Counted from the first letter of the stretch, positions 6,771-15,805 are shown. The stretch is 64,000 bases of DNA from Prochlorothrix hollandica PCC 9006 = CALU 1027 (GCF_000332315.1 NZ_KB235941.1:1145956-1209955), one strand, 5' to 3'. A program made the numbers and translations. Notes: generated by a model from the sequence alone, not told the origin.

Positions 6771-8762
6771 TTAACGCACATCCAAACGGTAGGGGAGGCG
6801 GCTGTAGGCATGGCGGGGGTCATCCAGTTGCAACAGTAACGACCAATCATCCCCCAAATCCTGCACCAAACCCGCCACAGGGGGCGATAGGGGACGGGAG
6901 CCGGCGCTGATGGACCCAGCCAGACCCTTAGCACCAAGCCAAGGGGACAACACCGCCGAACCTCCCAAATTACCGATCGTACCAAAGGGGGGCAGATGGT
7001 CCAGAATCGTCCAGGGGCTGGGACTGCCGGGGTCCAAATTCCTTAAACCCTGGCCTGAGTTCCCTGGGGATTGAACCCCCACCCCCCCCAGATCACTGAA
7101 CAATTGATCCAGCACCGCCTTCTCCAAACTGGGTTGGGGGGGATACTCATCCACCGTCCAATCATCCCCCACCTTTGCCGCCGTTGCTGCCGCCTCTAGG
7201 GCCATATCCAGCCCCCCCAACTGATCCACTAGTTTCAGCCTTAGGGCCGCTGTACCCGACCAAACCCGACCCTGGGCCAGATTTTCCACCTCAGCAGGGG
7301 GCAGAGAGCGCCCATCGGCTACTAGGGTGATAAAACGATCGTAAACGTCATCAACAAAGCGCTGGAGTAGGGCCAGTTCCTGGGGCGTTTTGGGGCGGGA
7401 CAGGGTGTCGATATTGGCGTAGGGATTGGTGGTCACCGCGTCCCAGGTTACGCCATTATTGTTAGCCACTTGCTGGACATTGGGCAAGAGGCCAAAGACC
7501 CCGATCGATCCGGTGATGGTGGTGGGTTCTGCAAAAATCTGATCCGCTGGGGCGGCGATCCAATAGCCCCCGGATGCAGCCACATCCCCCATGGAGACGA
7601 TGACCGGCTTCACGGCCTTCAGTAATTCCACTTCCCGGCCAATGAGACCCGCTGCGGTGGCGCTGCCCCCAGGGCTGTTGATCCGCAGCACCACGGCTTT
7701 CACCGCTTCATCGCGGCGCAGGTCCCGCAACAGTTCGGTGTAGTCATCACTGGCAATAAACCCCTGATCGGCGGATCCCGTCACCACTTCCCCTTCAGCA
7801 TAGACCAGGGCAATGCGGTTGGGGCTGTCCATGGGGCTAGTCCCCCGGTTCCCCGCCTCCAGATCCAGGGCGTAGTCCGCCAGGGTAACCATGGGGATGT
7901 CTTCTTCTAGATCGGTCGTCCCCGTCAGCGATCGCAACTCAGTTTCCACCTCATTGGCGTATTTCAAACCATCCACCAATCCCTGGGCCTCGGCTTCCTG
8001 GGGCAAGAGCATCCCCTGCTGGTTGGCCACCGCCTGCAATTGCTCCGGTTTGAGGTCCCGACCTGTCGCCACGGTCTCCACAAAGTTCTGCCAGAGATCG
8101 GTAATCAGGGCCAGGTTTTGCTCCCGACTGGGGGCGCTGAATTTGCGATCGAGAAAGGGTTCCACCGCCGACTTATATTTGCCCACCCGCACAATTTGCA
8201 TCCCCACCCCATATTTGGCAAAAGCTCCCCCATAAAACTGGACTTCCGCCCGGAATCCATCCCAGGTCAAATCCCCCAGGGGGTTAATCCACACCGAGTC
8301 CGCTAGGGATGCCAGGTAATATTCCGGTTCGCTCCAGCCGGATCCATAGGCCAGCACCGGTTTGCCCGACTGTTCCTGAAACGCCGCCAGGGCATCCCGA
8401 ATGGCTTGGAGGGAGGCATAGCCCCCCACCCCTGGGGGCAGGTTGTTGCCCACCAGATAGAGACCCACAATGTCGTCATCGGTGGCGGCGGTGTCCAGGG
8501 CTTGGCCCAGGGAGCGCAGGGACAGGGTGGAGAGATCGTCAAAGGCGAAGGTCAGGAAGTCGGGGGGCAGGGGGCGATCGGTAACCAAGGTGGACAGGTC
8601 ATAGACCAGGAGGGTTTTGTCCCCCGAAACCACCACCTCTTCGTCCTGTTGGCCCAGACTGGCGAGGCCAATCATCAGCACTATCAACCCTGCTCCACTG
8701 AGACCTAGAAACAGAAACAGACCAAAAACGGTGGCAAAAACTTGTTTGAAGAAATCACGCAT
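6771..8762 (-). CDS. sppA: Signal peptide peptidase SppA (long, 67K type)
   Basis: A 663-residue membrane serine protease that degrades cleaved signal peptides; in cyanobacteria it is also linked to light acclimation. An N-terminal transmembrane anchor spans ~9-35. Two tandem ClpP-like domains follow. The catalytic lysine of the first domain is in KYKSAVEPF (Lys197) and the serine of the second in GDVAASGGYW (Ser397), so both parts of the Ser/Lys dyad are present. The last ~110 residues are a Gly/Pro/Ser-rich extension. The start at 8762 (MRDFFKQVFA) was chosen because the longer frame adds 56 residues with no homology character ahead of the anchor. It appears to be a single gene. Confidence 0.93.
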   Translation of the reverse strand: MRDFFKQVFATVFGLFLFLGLSGAGLIVLMIGLASLGQQDEEVVVSGDKTLLVYDLSTLVTDRPLPPDFLTFAFDDLSTLSLRSLGQALDTAATDDDIVGLYLVGNNLPPGVGGYASLQAIRDALAAFQEQSGKPVLAYGSGWSEPEYYLASLADSVWINPLGDLTWDGFRAEVQFYGGAFAKYGVGMQIVRVGKYKSAVEPFLDRKFSAPSREQNLALITDLWQNFVETVATGRDLKPEQLQAVANQQGMLLPQEAEAQGLVDGLKYANEVETELRSLTGTTDLEEDIPMVTLADYALDLEAGNRGTSPMDSPNRIALVYAEGEVVTGSADQGFIASDDYTELLRDLRRDEAVKAVVLRINSPGGSATAAGLIGREVELLKAVKPVIVSMGDVAASGGYWIAAPADQIFAEPTTITGSIGVFGLLPNVQQVANNNGVTWDAVTTNPYANIDTLSRPKTPQELALLQRFVDDVYDRFITLVADGRSLPPAEVENLAQGRVWSGTAALRLKLVDQLGGLDMALEAAATAAKVGDDWTVDEYPPQPSLEKAVLDQLFSDLGGVGVQSPGNSGQGLRNLDPGSPSPWTILDHLPPFGTIGNLGGSAVLSPWLGAKGLAGSISAGSRPLSPPVAGLVQDLGDDWSLLLQLDDPRHAYSRLPYRLDVR

Positions 8763-8885
8763 GGTGGCAGGGGGGTGGGGGTGAGGGGTCGATCGCAGGG
8801 GGCAGCGCAGTATTGTTCTTCCAGCGTACCTAAAATTAGACCGCTGGGAAGAATCTAGAGGAAGGGACGCTCCAACCGGGTGCCC

Positions 8886-8920
8886 AAAAAATCCCCAACC
8901 TCTGCGGAGAAGTCGGGGAT
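8886..8920 (-). terminator. Likely rho-independent terminator of remA-gmk
   Basis: On the minus strand ATCCCCGAC pairs with GTTGGGGAT (one G-T pair) around a 12-base loop and is followed by a run of T. It lies ~140 bases after gmk and upstream of sppA. Confidence 0.55.
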
Positions 8921-9058
8921 CTGCGTCCACCTTGGCACGGCGATTTAACGCGGTGCCGATCGCCGCTGCCCAGCCTCAGATCCAGGGGGATTAAGACCAG
9001 TAGCCCGATCGAGCCATGACCCAGACCTCCTGCCTGGGTTCAGGGAACGCTGGGATAA

Positions 9059-9736
9059 TCAAGCCGTTGGGGGATGCTCTAAAGCCTTTGAATCATCTAA
9101 AGCCTTTGGATCTCCTAAAGCCTCTGGATGATGCAAAACCTCTGGGGGCAACGGATCCCCCGGTGAATCGTGCGGGCCAAATAGGGCCATTTCTAAGGTT
9201 GCTAGGGCGGTAGGCAGGTGATCATTAACCACCTGCACATCAAACTCAGGGGCTGCTGCCAGCTCCTCCTTGGCCTTGTCCAAGCGACGATCGATCGCCG
9301 CCTCGGAATCTTGGCCTCGGCTGCGTAACCGTTTTTCCAGTTCCCCCAGGGATGGCGGCAACACAAAAATTTGAAGGGCATCGGGGAAGGTTTGGCGCAC
9401 TTGCCGCGCCCCTTCCACCTCAATTTCCAGAATCACTAAGTTCCCTTGGCTAACCTGGGTTTCCACCGGTTTACGGGGGGTGCCGTAGCAATTACCCGCA
9501 AACTCAGCCCACTCCAGCAGTTCCCCCCCTGTCACCATGGTCTGGAATTCAGCGGGACTGACAAAGAAGTAGTGCTGACCTTCCACTTCCCCAGCACGGG
9601 GCGATCGGGTCGTCGCAGAGATGGAGATGTGGATTTGGGGATATTTTTGTTGCAATTGCTGCAACAGAGTGCCTTTACCGACACCGCTGGGTCCCGTAAT
9701 CACCACGACTCGTTGACTATCCCGGCTGAAGCCCAC
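9059..9736 (-). CDS. gmk: Guanylate kinase
   Basis: Catalyses GMP + ATP to GDP + ADP. The P-loop GPSGVGKGT is at residues ~15-23. The GMP-binding region is [21 protein letters not shown], and ILEIEVEGA and RLRSRGQDS are the usual later motifs. The catalytic core ends near residue 190. The remaining ~35 residues form an unusual tail with repeats of the type ALxDxKAL, encoded by a short tandem DNA repeat (~9070-9140). It starts 2 bases after the remA stop, an arrangement common to cyanobacteria and Firmicutes, so the two are surely co-transcribed. Confidence 0.95.
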   Translation of the reverse strand: MGFSRDSQRVVVITGPSGVGKGTLLQQLQQKYPQIHISISATTRSPRAGEVEGQHYFFVSPAEFQTMVTGGELLEWAEFAGNCYGTPRKPVETQVSQGNLVILEIEVEGARQVRQTFPDALQIFVLPPSLGELEKRLRSRGQDSEAAIDRRLDKAKEELAAAPEFDVQVVNDHLPTALATLEMALFGPHDSPGDPLPPEVLHHPEALGDPKALDDSKALEHPPTA

Positions 9737-9738
9737 CG

Positions 9739-10002
9739 TTACGATCCCTCGTGATTGTCTTTGGTGACCACAAAGCGGTTGGCCACGGTCTCAGGCTGAA
9801 TGGCAGACAGAATAGTGTGACCGGAATCCGTCACAATCACAGCACGAGTCCGCCGTCCATAGGTTGCATCCACCAGTTGACCCCGTTCGCGAGCGTCACT
9901 GATGATACGTTTGATGGGGGCAGATTCGGGGCTAACGATCGTAATCACTCGGTTAGCCGCCACGATATTGCCAAAACCAATGTTAATGAGTCGAACATCC
10001 AT
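9739..10002 (-). CDS. remA: RemA/DUF370 family DNA-binding regulator
   Basis: 87 residues beginning [20 protein letters not shown], with the family block [15 protein letters not shown] and TDSGH near the end. In Bacillus, RemA activates biofilm matrix genes by binding DNA as a ring; the cyanobacterial role is not established. The start at 10002 matches the family; an upstream in-frame start at 10017 adds MCLTV only. It forms a two-gene operon with gmk. Confidence 0.92.
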   Translation of the reverse strand: MDVRLINIGFGNIVAANRVITIVSPESAPIKRIISDARERGQLVDATYGRRTRAVIVTDSGHTILSAIQPETVANRFVVTKDNHEGS

Positions 10003-10192
10003 AACAGTCAAACACACCGAAAGAGCTTACTGTTTCAATAATGCCAGGATCTGGACAATATGACCCTGAAAGCTGCAATCATCCCCTTTATACTAGGACG
10101 ATCTGGGGAAAATAGCCTCACGTTTGGGGGTCAAGACGACAAAATTTTTTATGAAGACCCCTCGAAAGGGGACATAAGGGGGGAATTGCACC

Positions 10193-11950
10193 ATGCAACC
10201 TGTGGATTTTACAACTTTAGTGGCCAGTTGCGCAGCCCTGCGCCAAGGTTGGCTTCCGGCTCGTGTCGAACAAGTGTATCAGTGCGATCGCCACACCCTG
10301 GCCCTGGGTCTCCGCACCCTCCAGGGGCGGGGCTGGCTGACCCTGTGCTGGCATCCCCAAGGGGCGCGGCTCCACCTGGGGGATTCGCCCCCCCGCGATC
10401 CCGACACCTTCACCTTTAGCAAGCAGGTTCTCTCCCAGATTAAGGGGTTGGCCCTGAGCCAGATCGCCCTGGTGGCTCCCTGGGAACGGGTGGTGGATTT
10501 GCAATTTGCCCCCCGCCCCGATGAACCGGCCCACTGGCATTTGTATTTAGAGGTAATGGGCAAGTATAGCAATGCCTTGTTAGTAAATGCTGACGATCGC
10601 ATTGTCAGTGTGGCCCACCAGGTCAGCAGTGGCCAATCCCGCATCCGCCCCATCCAGACGGGCCAACCCTATCCCCTGCCCCCCTTGCCCCCCGGCAGCA
10701 TTCCCCGCCGCGATGAATCCCTGGAGCAATGGCAGGCCCAGGTGAACTTGGTGCCGGGTCCCCTGGCCAAGGTGCTGCGCCAAAGCTATCGGGGGCTGAG
10801 TTCTGCTTTGGCCCAAGAGCTGGTGCAGGGGGCAGGGCTGGATCCCCAGTGCCCCAGCGATCGCCTCAGCCCCCCCCAGTGGCAAGCCCTGTTTACGCAG
10901 TGGCAGCGGTGGCTCCAAGCTCTGGAGCAGGAAAGCTTCCGACCGGGCTGGACGGCGACGGGTTACACCGTCATCGGTGGCGACCCCCCCCAGGGGCTGG
11001 ACCAGGTACACCCCCTGCTGCACCAGTACTATGGCCAGCACCTGCGGCGACACCATATCCAACAGCTCCAACACCAACTGGGCCAGCGGGTGCGCATCGC
11101 CCTGACCAAGGCCAACCACAAGGCGGCGGGGTTCCGCGATCGCCTCCAGCAATCGGACGGAGCCGATGACCACCGCCACCAGGGGGATCTGATCATGGCC
11201 CATCTGCACCACTGGCAACCGGGGCTACAGCAGTTACCGGTTCTGGATTTCGCCACGGGGGAGCAACGTTTGATTCCCCTGGAACCGACTAAAACCGCTG
11301 TGCAACTGGCCCAAGGTCTCTATAAGAAGCACCAAAAACTGAAGCGGGCGCGGCTGGCGGTGGAACCTCTGTTGGCGACGGTGGACCAGGAGGTGCGGTA
11401 TCTGGAGCAGGTGGAGGAGACGTTGCAGGAGTTGGGCAGTGGCGGCACTGAGGCGGATTGGCTGGCGTTGCGGGAGGTGCAGGAGGAGTTGTATCTGGAG
11501 GGCTATGGCACGGGGCAACGGGGGGACGATCGCCCCCTGATCCGCAAGAAAGGCAAGGTCAGCCGCCGCTCCCAAACGGATTTCTACCGCTACCGCAGTC
11601 CCCAGGGGCTGGAGGTGTGGGTGGGCCGCAATAATCACCAAAATGACGATCTGACGTTCCGGGTGGCGACGGCCTATGATCTCTGGTTCCATGCCCAGGA
11701 AATTCCCGGTAGCCATGTGTTGCTGCGTCTGGAGCCGGGACAGGTGCCGGAGGCGGAGGATCTGGCCTATGCGGCGGATGTGGCCAGTTACCATAGTCGC
11801 GCCCGCCAGGGCGATCGTGCGCCGGTGGTTTATACGGAACCTCGCCATGTTTATAAGCCCAATGGGGCGGCTCCGGGGCTGGTGATCTATAAACATGAGC
11901 GCATTCTCTGGGGATCTCCCCAAAACATCGCCCCGCTCTCCCATCCCTAG
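10193..11950 (+). CDS. NFACT family protein (RqcH/Rqc2 homolog)
   Basis: 585 residues with NFACT organisation. The N-terminal domain begins with the typical MQPVDFTTLVASCAALRQ and LGLRTL block and continues to ~230. A helical/coiled-coil middle (~300-440) includes KKHQKLKRA. The C-terminal NFACT-R domain (~455-560) has RSPQGLEVWVGRNNHQNDDL and LWFHAQEIPGSHV. RqcH binds stalled 50S subunits and recruits tRNA-Ala to tag nascent chains; this function is inferred from the family. In other Gram-positives, homologs were described as fibronectin-binding. Divergent from remA, with ~190 bases between starts. No neighbour links are apparent. Confidence 0.9.
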   Translation: MQPVDFTTLVASCAALRQGWLPARVEQVYQCDRHTLALGLRTLQGRGWLTLCWHPQGARLHLGDSPPRDPDTFTFSKQVLSQIKGLALSQIALVAPWERVVDLQFAPRPDEPAHWHLYLEVMGKYSNALLVNADDRIVSVAHQVSSGQSRIRPIQTGQPYPLPPLPPGSIPRRDESLEQWQAQVNLVPGPLAKVLRQSYRGLSSALAQELVQGAGLDPQCPSDRLSPPQWQALFTQWQRWLQALEQESFRPGWTATGYTVIGGDPPQGLDQVHPLLHQYYGQHLRRHHIQQLQHQLGQRVRIALTKANHKAAGFRDRLQQSDGADDHRHQGDLIMAHLHHWQPGLQQLPVLDFATGEQRLIPLEPTKTAVQLAQGLYKKHQKLKRARLAVEPLLATVDQEVRYLEQVEETLQELGSGGTEADWLALREVQEELYLEGYGTGQRGDDRPLIRKKGKVSRRSQTDFYRYRSPQGLEVWVGRNNHQNDDLTFRVATAYDLWFHAQEIPGSHVLLRLEPGQVPEAEDLAYAADVASYHSRARQGDRAPVVYTEPRHVYKPNGAAPGLVIYKHERILWGSPQNIAPLSHP

Positions 11951-12396
11951 GGACTTAGGGTGAGTATTGTCTTGTGCCCCGATCTGGAGGGGCTAGGGGT
12001 GGGTTTGACCGGGCGATCGCCGCCGCAGACTCACAAGATTTCCTACGGGTAGCGTAGATTGACCCACGCCCCGAACCCCTCCCCCTACCGTGTACACATA
12101 AGTTGCACTTCACTTCGGAGGCAACAGTTTTCTAGGCTGTGCCTGTCTCCCCGCGTCAGGCTTTGGCCATGGGGGCTGCGATCGGGTAAGCAGCCGTTAT
12201 CCGCCAGTTACTTCAGAAATCTCTATAAAAGCAGGTAGCATAAATCATTAATTGCATAATTGCGTAAGTAAGATTAGCATAGGGAAAGTCTCATTAAATA
12301 TGCCCCCAGCAGTGCAATGCCAGCTTTGCAATGGGTGGTGGCTTATCTATTGGGAAAATGGCGCAGTGATTACCCTATTCTCCTGTGATCTTCTGA
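11951..12396. other. 446-base intergenic region at the edge of the AT-rich island
   Basis: No gene seen. GC-rich until about 12200 and AT-rich after it. This change in base composition marks the left border of the accessory island. A 41-codon open frame at 12300 lacks a ribosome binding site and was not accepted. Confidence 0.6.
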
Positions 12397-13128
12397 ATGG
12401 TTACCTCAATGTATTATTTTATTAGACTTCTTGAATATCTCTCAAATTGGTATGATTGGAATGCAACAGGGGAGTCTGGATTATCAAGTCCAGCACTCTT
12501 GTTGAATGCACTAATATCATCAGTATCAGGTGCAGTAATTAGCGCATTATTAGCAACGACAATTGCCAACAATAAAGATCATAGAAGAAAATCCGGGATC
12601 AGGAAAATGATGATCTTTGAGATAAGAAAAAATTTGATCACTATAGATGAATATATTAAATTTAACAAGGTTAAGCGATGGATTGAATTGACTAAGAGGC
12701 CGTTTCCAGAATTTGATTATTCAATATTTCAACAACTGCTTAAAGATCTCCCTGATGCCTATAAAGATAAAGAGATTCAGAAGATTCTTGACTTTATTGA
12801 TGGGCTTCAAAAAATAGAAGAATTATACAATGAATATAAAGATAGAGATAATAGAGAACGACAGGAAGTTGACAGCCTAATTAGTGGAGTGGAGGATCCA
12901 GGATATCCTGATACTCAGGCTATATTTCGTATTCCATGGAAAGAGGTTGAGGCACACTGTGAAAAAGAGATTCGCCAGGGTCACGAGATAGAATATAAGG
13001 GTGACCTAAACCGTCAGGCATTCCTTGAACGCGGAAGGAAAATAAAGCAGAGTTCAGTAGTACTAAAGACACATTTGGAAGGAATTTATCAGAATGGCCT
13101 AGACTTGGAAATAGCCATAAAGTCTTAA
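12397..13128 (+). CDS. Hypothetical AT-rich membrane-anchored protein
   Basis: 243 residues, family not recognised. One clear transmembrane segment (LISSVSGAVISALLATTIA, ~39-58) is followed by a basic stretch KDHRRKSGIRK and a charged, mostly helical cytoplasmic domain (to 243). Codon usage is AT-rich and unlike the flanking GC-rich genes, which suggests horizontal acquisition. It is the first gene of the 12.3-15.6 kb island and is separated from the next gene by ~295 bases. Because it pairs one TM with a soluble domain and sits among accessory genes, a membrane-associated conflict role is possible, but there is no direct evidence. Confidence 0.6.
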   Translation: MVTSMYYFIRLLEYLSNWYDWNATGESGLSSPALLLNALISSVSGAVISALLATTIANNKDHRRKSGIRKMMIFEIRKNLITIDEYIKFNKVKRWIELTKRPFPEFDYSIFQQLLKDLPDAYKDKEIQKILDFIDGLQKIEELYNEYKDRDNRERQEVDSLISGVEDPGYPDTQAIFRIPWKEVEAHCEKEIRQGHEIEYKGDLNRQAFLERGRKIKQSSVVLKTHLEGIYQNGLDLEIAIKS

Positions 13129-13423
13129 CCGTCTTTTTAGATCAAAACTCCCTTGGGTCTATTTTTTTGCCTCCGTAGTAGTTTTCATGAATTCTAGAAC
13201 ACGCGATCGCCCCCCTAACCCTTCCCCTAGAACATCACCATGATTCACTCAGACTTACCCCGATCGCCACCGCCCCGGCAGCACCCCCCTAGCACCCCCT
13301 AGCTATATTGCGCTGTGTTCCCCCTGAATCAAGGGTTTGAGCCTGTTTCAGCATAGAAGGTTAGGCTGCTGATTGCTGCCTAATTAATAGTTAGCACCAC
13401 TGAATTTAGTTGTTAGAGAAAGT

Positions 13424-13839
13424 ATGATGCTTATGTCAACACGATTCTACTACTGGGATGGTCATGTTTCTCTGGAGACGATTTGTGAAGGATCAAAATA
13501 TTATTTAAGTTTTTGGCCTTCACCAAGCAAGAAAAAAAAGTTCTATATTCAACTATCCCTCATCTAGTTACTAGTTATGATGAAGATGTTTATAGAGTTG
13601 GTCGAAAAGCTGATGATTATCTAACCATGTTTAATTTGCCTTACGAGAGTAACATGTCATGGTTGCCTAATTGGTGTATAAAACATTGGAATTATTCTTA
13701 TGTTAAGAATAATTGCTGTCGTGCAGTTGTAGATGCTTTACAGGATCTTTCAGGTGTAAAAACACGGGGATGGATACCAGTATGGACTCCATCGGATGCT
13801 TGGAATTTTGCATTACGAATTAGAAAGGAATTAGGTTAA
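13424..13839 (+). CDS. Papain-like/NlpC-P60-type peptidase-fold protein, requires -1 frameshift
   Basis: Two frames must be joined. Frame one starts at ATG 13424 and contains YYWDGHVSLET and YYLSFWPSPSKKKK, then stops at 13565. Frame two continues with VLYSTIPHLVTSYDEDV and ends at 13839. Together they give ~138 residues with a His in GHVSLET near the N-terminus and Cys in VKNNCCRAVV, followed by TPSDAW. This is the His-first, Cys-later order of permuted papain-like folds. The switch lies at A AAA AAG (13534-13540), the classic -1 slippery heptamer in the correct phase, within an A8 run. It may be programmed frameshifting, transcriptional slippage, or a disabling mutation. Its stop overlaps the next start (TAATG), so the two genes are coupled. 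The exact enzymatic activity is unknown. Confidence 0.6.
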
Positions 13840-14828
13840 TGATAATGCTTCTTAAGTCTGAATTTCAACCAAAGCTAATTTATTCGCCCGAATATAACAT
13901 TAATTTTTTTGGAGTTGAGAAGCTTCATCCATTTGATAGCTGCAAGTATGGTCGTTCGTGGAATGAATTATTTGCAATTTATGGCAAACAATTGCAGTCA
14001 TTACATATTCTTCCCTCTCGATCTATTAGTCATCATGAGTTATCTACTGTACATACCAAAAGTTATTTAGAACTATTGTCAAGTTCTAGATACTTAGCTC
14101 AGGCTCTAGAAATGCCGCCTTTGGCTCTATGTCCCAGTAGATTGATTGACAAGCATATTTTGAACCCAATGCGTTTAGCAACTATGGGAACCTTAATTGC
14201 TGCAAAGTCTGCTATTAAAAATGGAATTGGTATAAATCTATCTGGGGGATATCATCATGCTAGTGAAGCTAATGGTGAAGGTTTCTGTATTTATTCCGAT
14301 ATTGGTATAGCAATTGCCTCGCTAAGAATGGAAGGTACTATACAAGAAACAGATCAAGTTGTTATTATTGATTTGGATGCCCATCAAGGTAATGGTCTTG
14401 AAAGGATTTTTCTTAATGACCAAAATGTAAAGATATTTGATGTATACAATGCCGAAATTTACCCTAATGATGGGTGGGCAAAGCGTGGAATAGATTTAGA
14501 TATTCCTTTGAAATCTGGAACCAGCGATAGAAAATACATTGAGTTGCTTCAAGAATATTTGCCATCCTACTTAGATAGTATAACTCCTATAAGGCTAGCA
14601 TTTTATAATGCAGGTACGGATATATATTGCAAAGACCCATTAGGAAAATTAGATATATCTGCTCAAGGAGTGCTTAGTAGGGATATTTTAGTGTTCAAGA
14701 CCTTATTGGAACTTAAGATACCCTTTGTTATGGTTCTCAGTGGAGGATATACCAAGGACAGTTATTTGTTGATAGCTAATAGCATTAGATATTTGATTGA
14801 TAATACATCAGGGATTCCCGCTCCTTGA
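13839..14828 (+). CDS. Class IV HDAC-like (HDAC11-type) deacetylase/deacylase
   Basis: 329 residues with the arginase/deacetylase fold. The paired histidines are in SGGYHHAS (His139/His140). The zinc ligands are expected in IDLDAHQGNG (Asp180, His182) and NAGTD (Asp261), and the active-site Tyr304 is in SGGYTKDS. GEGFCIYSDIGIAI is typical of the class IV branch. Members remove acetyl or longer acyl groups from lysines or small amines; the substrate here is unknown. The ATG overlaps the stop of the papain-like gene by one base, implying translational coupling and a joint function. AT-rich codon usage supports acquisition by transfer. All catalytic residues are intact, so the enzyme should be active. 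Confidence 0.88.
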   Translation: MIMLLKSEFQPKLIYSPEYNINFFGVEKLHPFDSCKYGRSWNELFAIYGKQLQSLHILPSRSISHHELSTVHTKSYLELLSSSRYLAQALEMPPLALCPSRLIDKHILNPMRLATMGTLIAAKSAIKNGIGINLSGGYHHASEANGEGFCIYSDIGIAIASLRMEGTIQETDQVVIIDLDAHQGNGLERIFLNDQNVKIFDVYNAEIYPNDGWAKRGIDLDIPLKSGTSDRKYIELLQEYLPSYLDSITPIRLAFYNAGTDIYCKDPLGKLDISAQGVLSRDILVFKTLLELKIPFVMVLSGGYTKDSYLLIANSIRYLIDNTSGIPAP

Positions 14829-14901
14829 TCATTATTAGTGTGATCGCTGACCTTTTAGGGAGCGTTAATGAAATGTAACTCACCTCTTTCTTTTAGTCAA
14901 A

Positions 14902-15315
14902 CTATTTCTGGCTAATCTCAAATGCTGATTCGGCTCTGTAAAAACACACATCGAATGCAAGAAAGAAGTTCATATGCCCTAATATTAGCGGTGCATATTT
15001 ATCTTGCGTCCAAGCAAAAGCTAGATCCACAGCAGGAAATTGTTCAACATTGGCTTTGACAACCAATGCACGAGCCTCAAATCTAGCTAAATTCCCTCCT
15101 AATGGTAAAGACAGCCTTTGGTTTTCCCAGACTGCGCCTAATGCTAAACCCATTTCATACGGCAAGACATTAACGCTGGAGCCAGTGTCCAACAAACCCG
15201 AAACACTCAAGGATTGATTTTGATACGTTAATGTCAAGGGTAAATAAGGAAGCGTACTTAATGCTCCAAGACTAGGATCTACCTCAGTGAAAGCAAATCT
15301 TACTTTATTAGCCAT
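14902..15315 (-). CDS. Retropepsin-like aspartyl protease
   Basis: 137 residues, the size of a single retropepsin lobe. The active-site motif is GLLDTGSSVNVLP (Asp42 or thereabouts). A later hydrophobic strand LILGHMNFFLAFDVCF corresponds to the conserved hydrophobic-Gly motif near the end of the fold. Such enzymes act as homodimers. It overlaps by 8 bases the small gene at 15308-15529, and similar two-gene pairs are common in cyanobacteria, reminiscent of toxin-antitoxin layout. Substrate unknown. Convergent with the HDAC-like gene and more AT-rich than the NRPS next door. Confidence 0.75.
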   Translation of the reverse strand: MANKVRFAFTEVDPSLGALSTLPYLPLTLTYQNQSLSVSGLLDTGSSVNVLPYEMGLALGAVWENQRLSLPLGGNLARFEARALVVKANVEQFPAVDLAFAWTQDKYAPLILGHMNFFLAFDVCFYRAESAFEISQK

Positions 15316-15529
15316 GAGTCAATTCTTGTTTCTCTTTTAATGCTTGGGCTAAAATGGCGGCAGCCTCAAAAGAGTCGTGCAAACCTTGTCTAGGCAGATC
15401 GTCTTGAATAGATAGCGGCACAATACCAGATTCTCTGAGCAACTCGGCTACAAGTAAATTAAGTAATAAGAGTTTATCAGAGTAAGGCAATTGCCTAAGC
15501 ATGGGAGCAAATTGAGTAGTTGTCAGCAT
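15308..15529 (-). CDS. Small protein paired with the retropepsin-like gene
   Basis: 73 residues. The helical N-terminus (MLRQLPYSDKLLLLNLLVAE) resembles the small upstream partners found with cyanobacterial toxin-like or protease-like genes. The C-terminal helix is FEAAAILAQALKEK. It is translated first, and its end overlaps the start of the protease gene by 8 bases. An antitoxin-like or chaperone role is plausible by position only. The start ATG at 15529 lies 85 bases from the attC-like structure. Confidence 0.6.
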   Translation of the reverse strand: MLTTTQFAPMLRQLPYSDKLLLLNLLVAELLRESGIVPLSIQDDLPRQGLHDSFEAAAILAQALKEKQELTHG

Positions 15530-15613
15530 AGTTGTAAGAAAGCTACAGGCTTTGATTTTTTGCGCTTGATCTAAGTATACACCACCTTCGCGCTAATCCC
15601 TGCCCCAACAGCC

Positions 15614-15700
15614 GTCTAACACTGCGTTGGAGCCGACTTCATCAAAAGCTGTCTGTAAAAGTCAAAGATTGACTGAAGCGGCTCAACTAGACCGTTAGAC
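15614..15700 (+). other. attC-like (integron cassette recombination) site
   Basis: GTCTAAC at 15614 and GTTAGAC at 15694-15700 match the R'' (RYYYAAC) and R' (GTTRRRY) consensus and are fully complementary. Inside, TTGGAGCCGACTTC (15627-15640) pairs with GAAGCGGCTCAA (15675-15686) leaving two unpaired bases on the left arm, at the same positions as in the aadA-type attC. The two pairs of boxes are separated by unpaired spacers of 6-7 bases, and the loop is 34 bases. This is the complete attC architecture. No integrase or second attC is in the window. Confidence 0.6.
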
Positions 15701-15805
15701 CGCTCTTCTTGGCGGGTGCTGGGGGGCGATCGCCTTGCAACTAGCCAGCTCCTAGGGCAGCTCCAGGGTTCCGACTGCCCCATCAGTTACCACTTCTTAT
15801 CGCCA

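Noticed and set aside
10060-10419. Open frame overlapping the start of the NFACT gene
   Set aside because: Its second half is the NFACT gene in another frame; composition is not protein-like.
12300-12422. 41-codon frame ahead of the first island gene
   Set aside because: No ribosome binding site and overlaps the accepted gene start; nothing supports translation.
13340-13400. Possible second attC (GTTAGGC at about 13361)
   Set aside because: Matches GTTRRRY, but no RYYYAAC partner or pairing L boxes are found in the expected 60-120 bases upstream.
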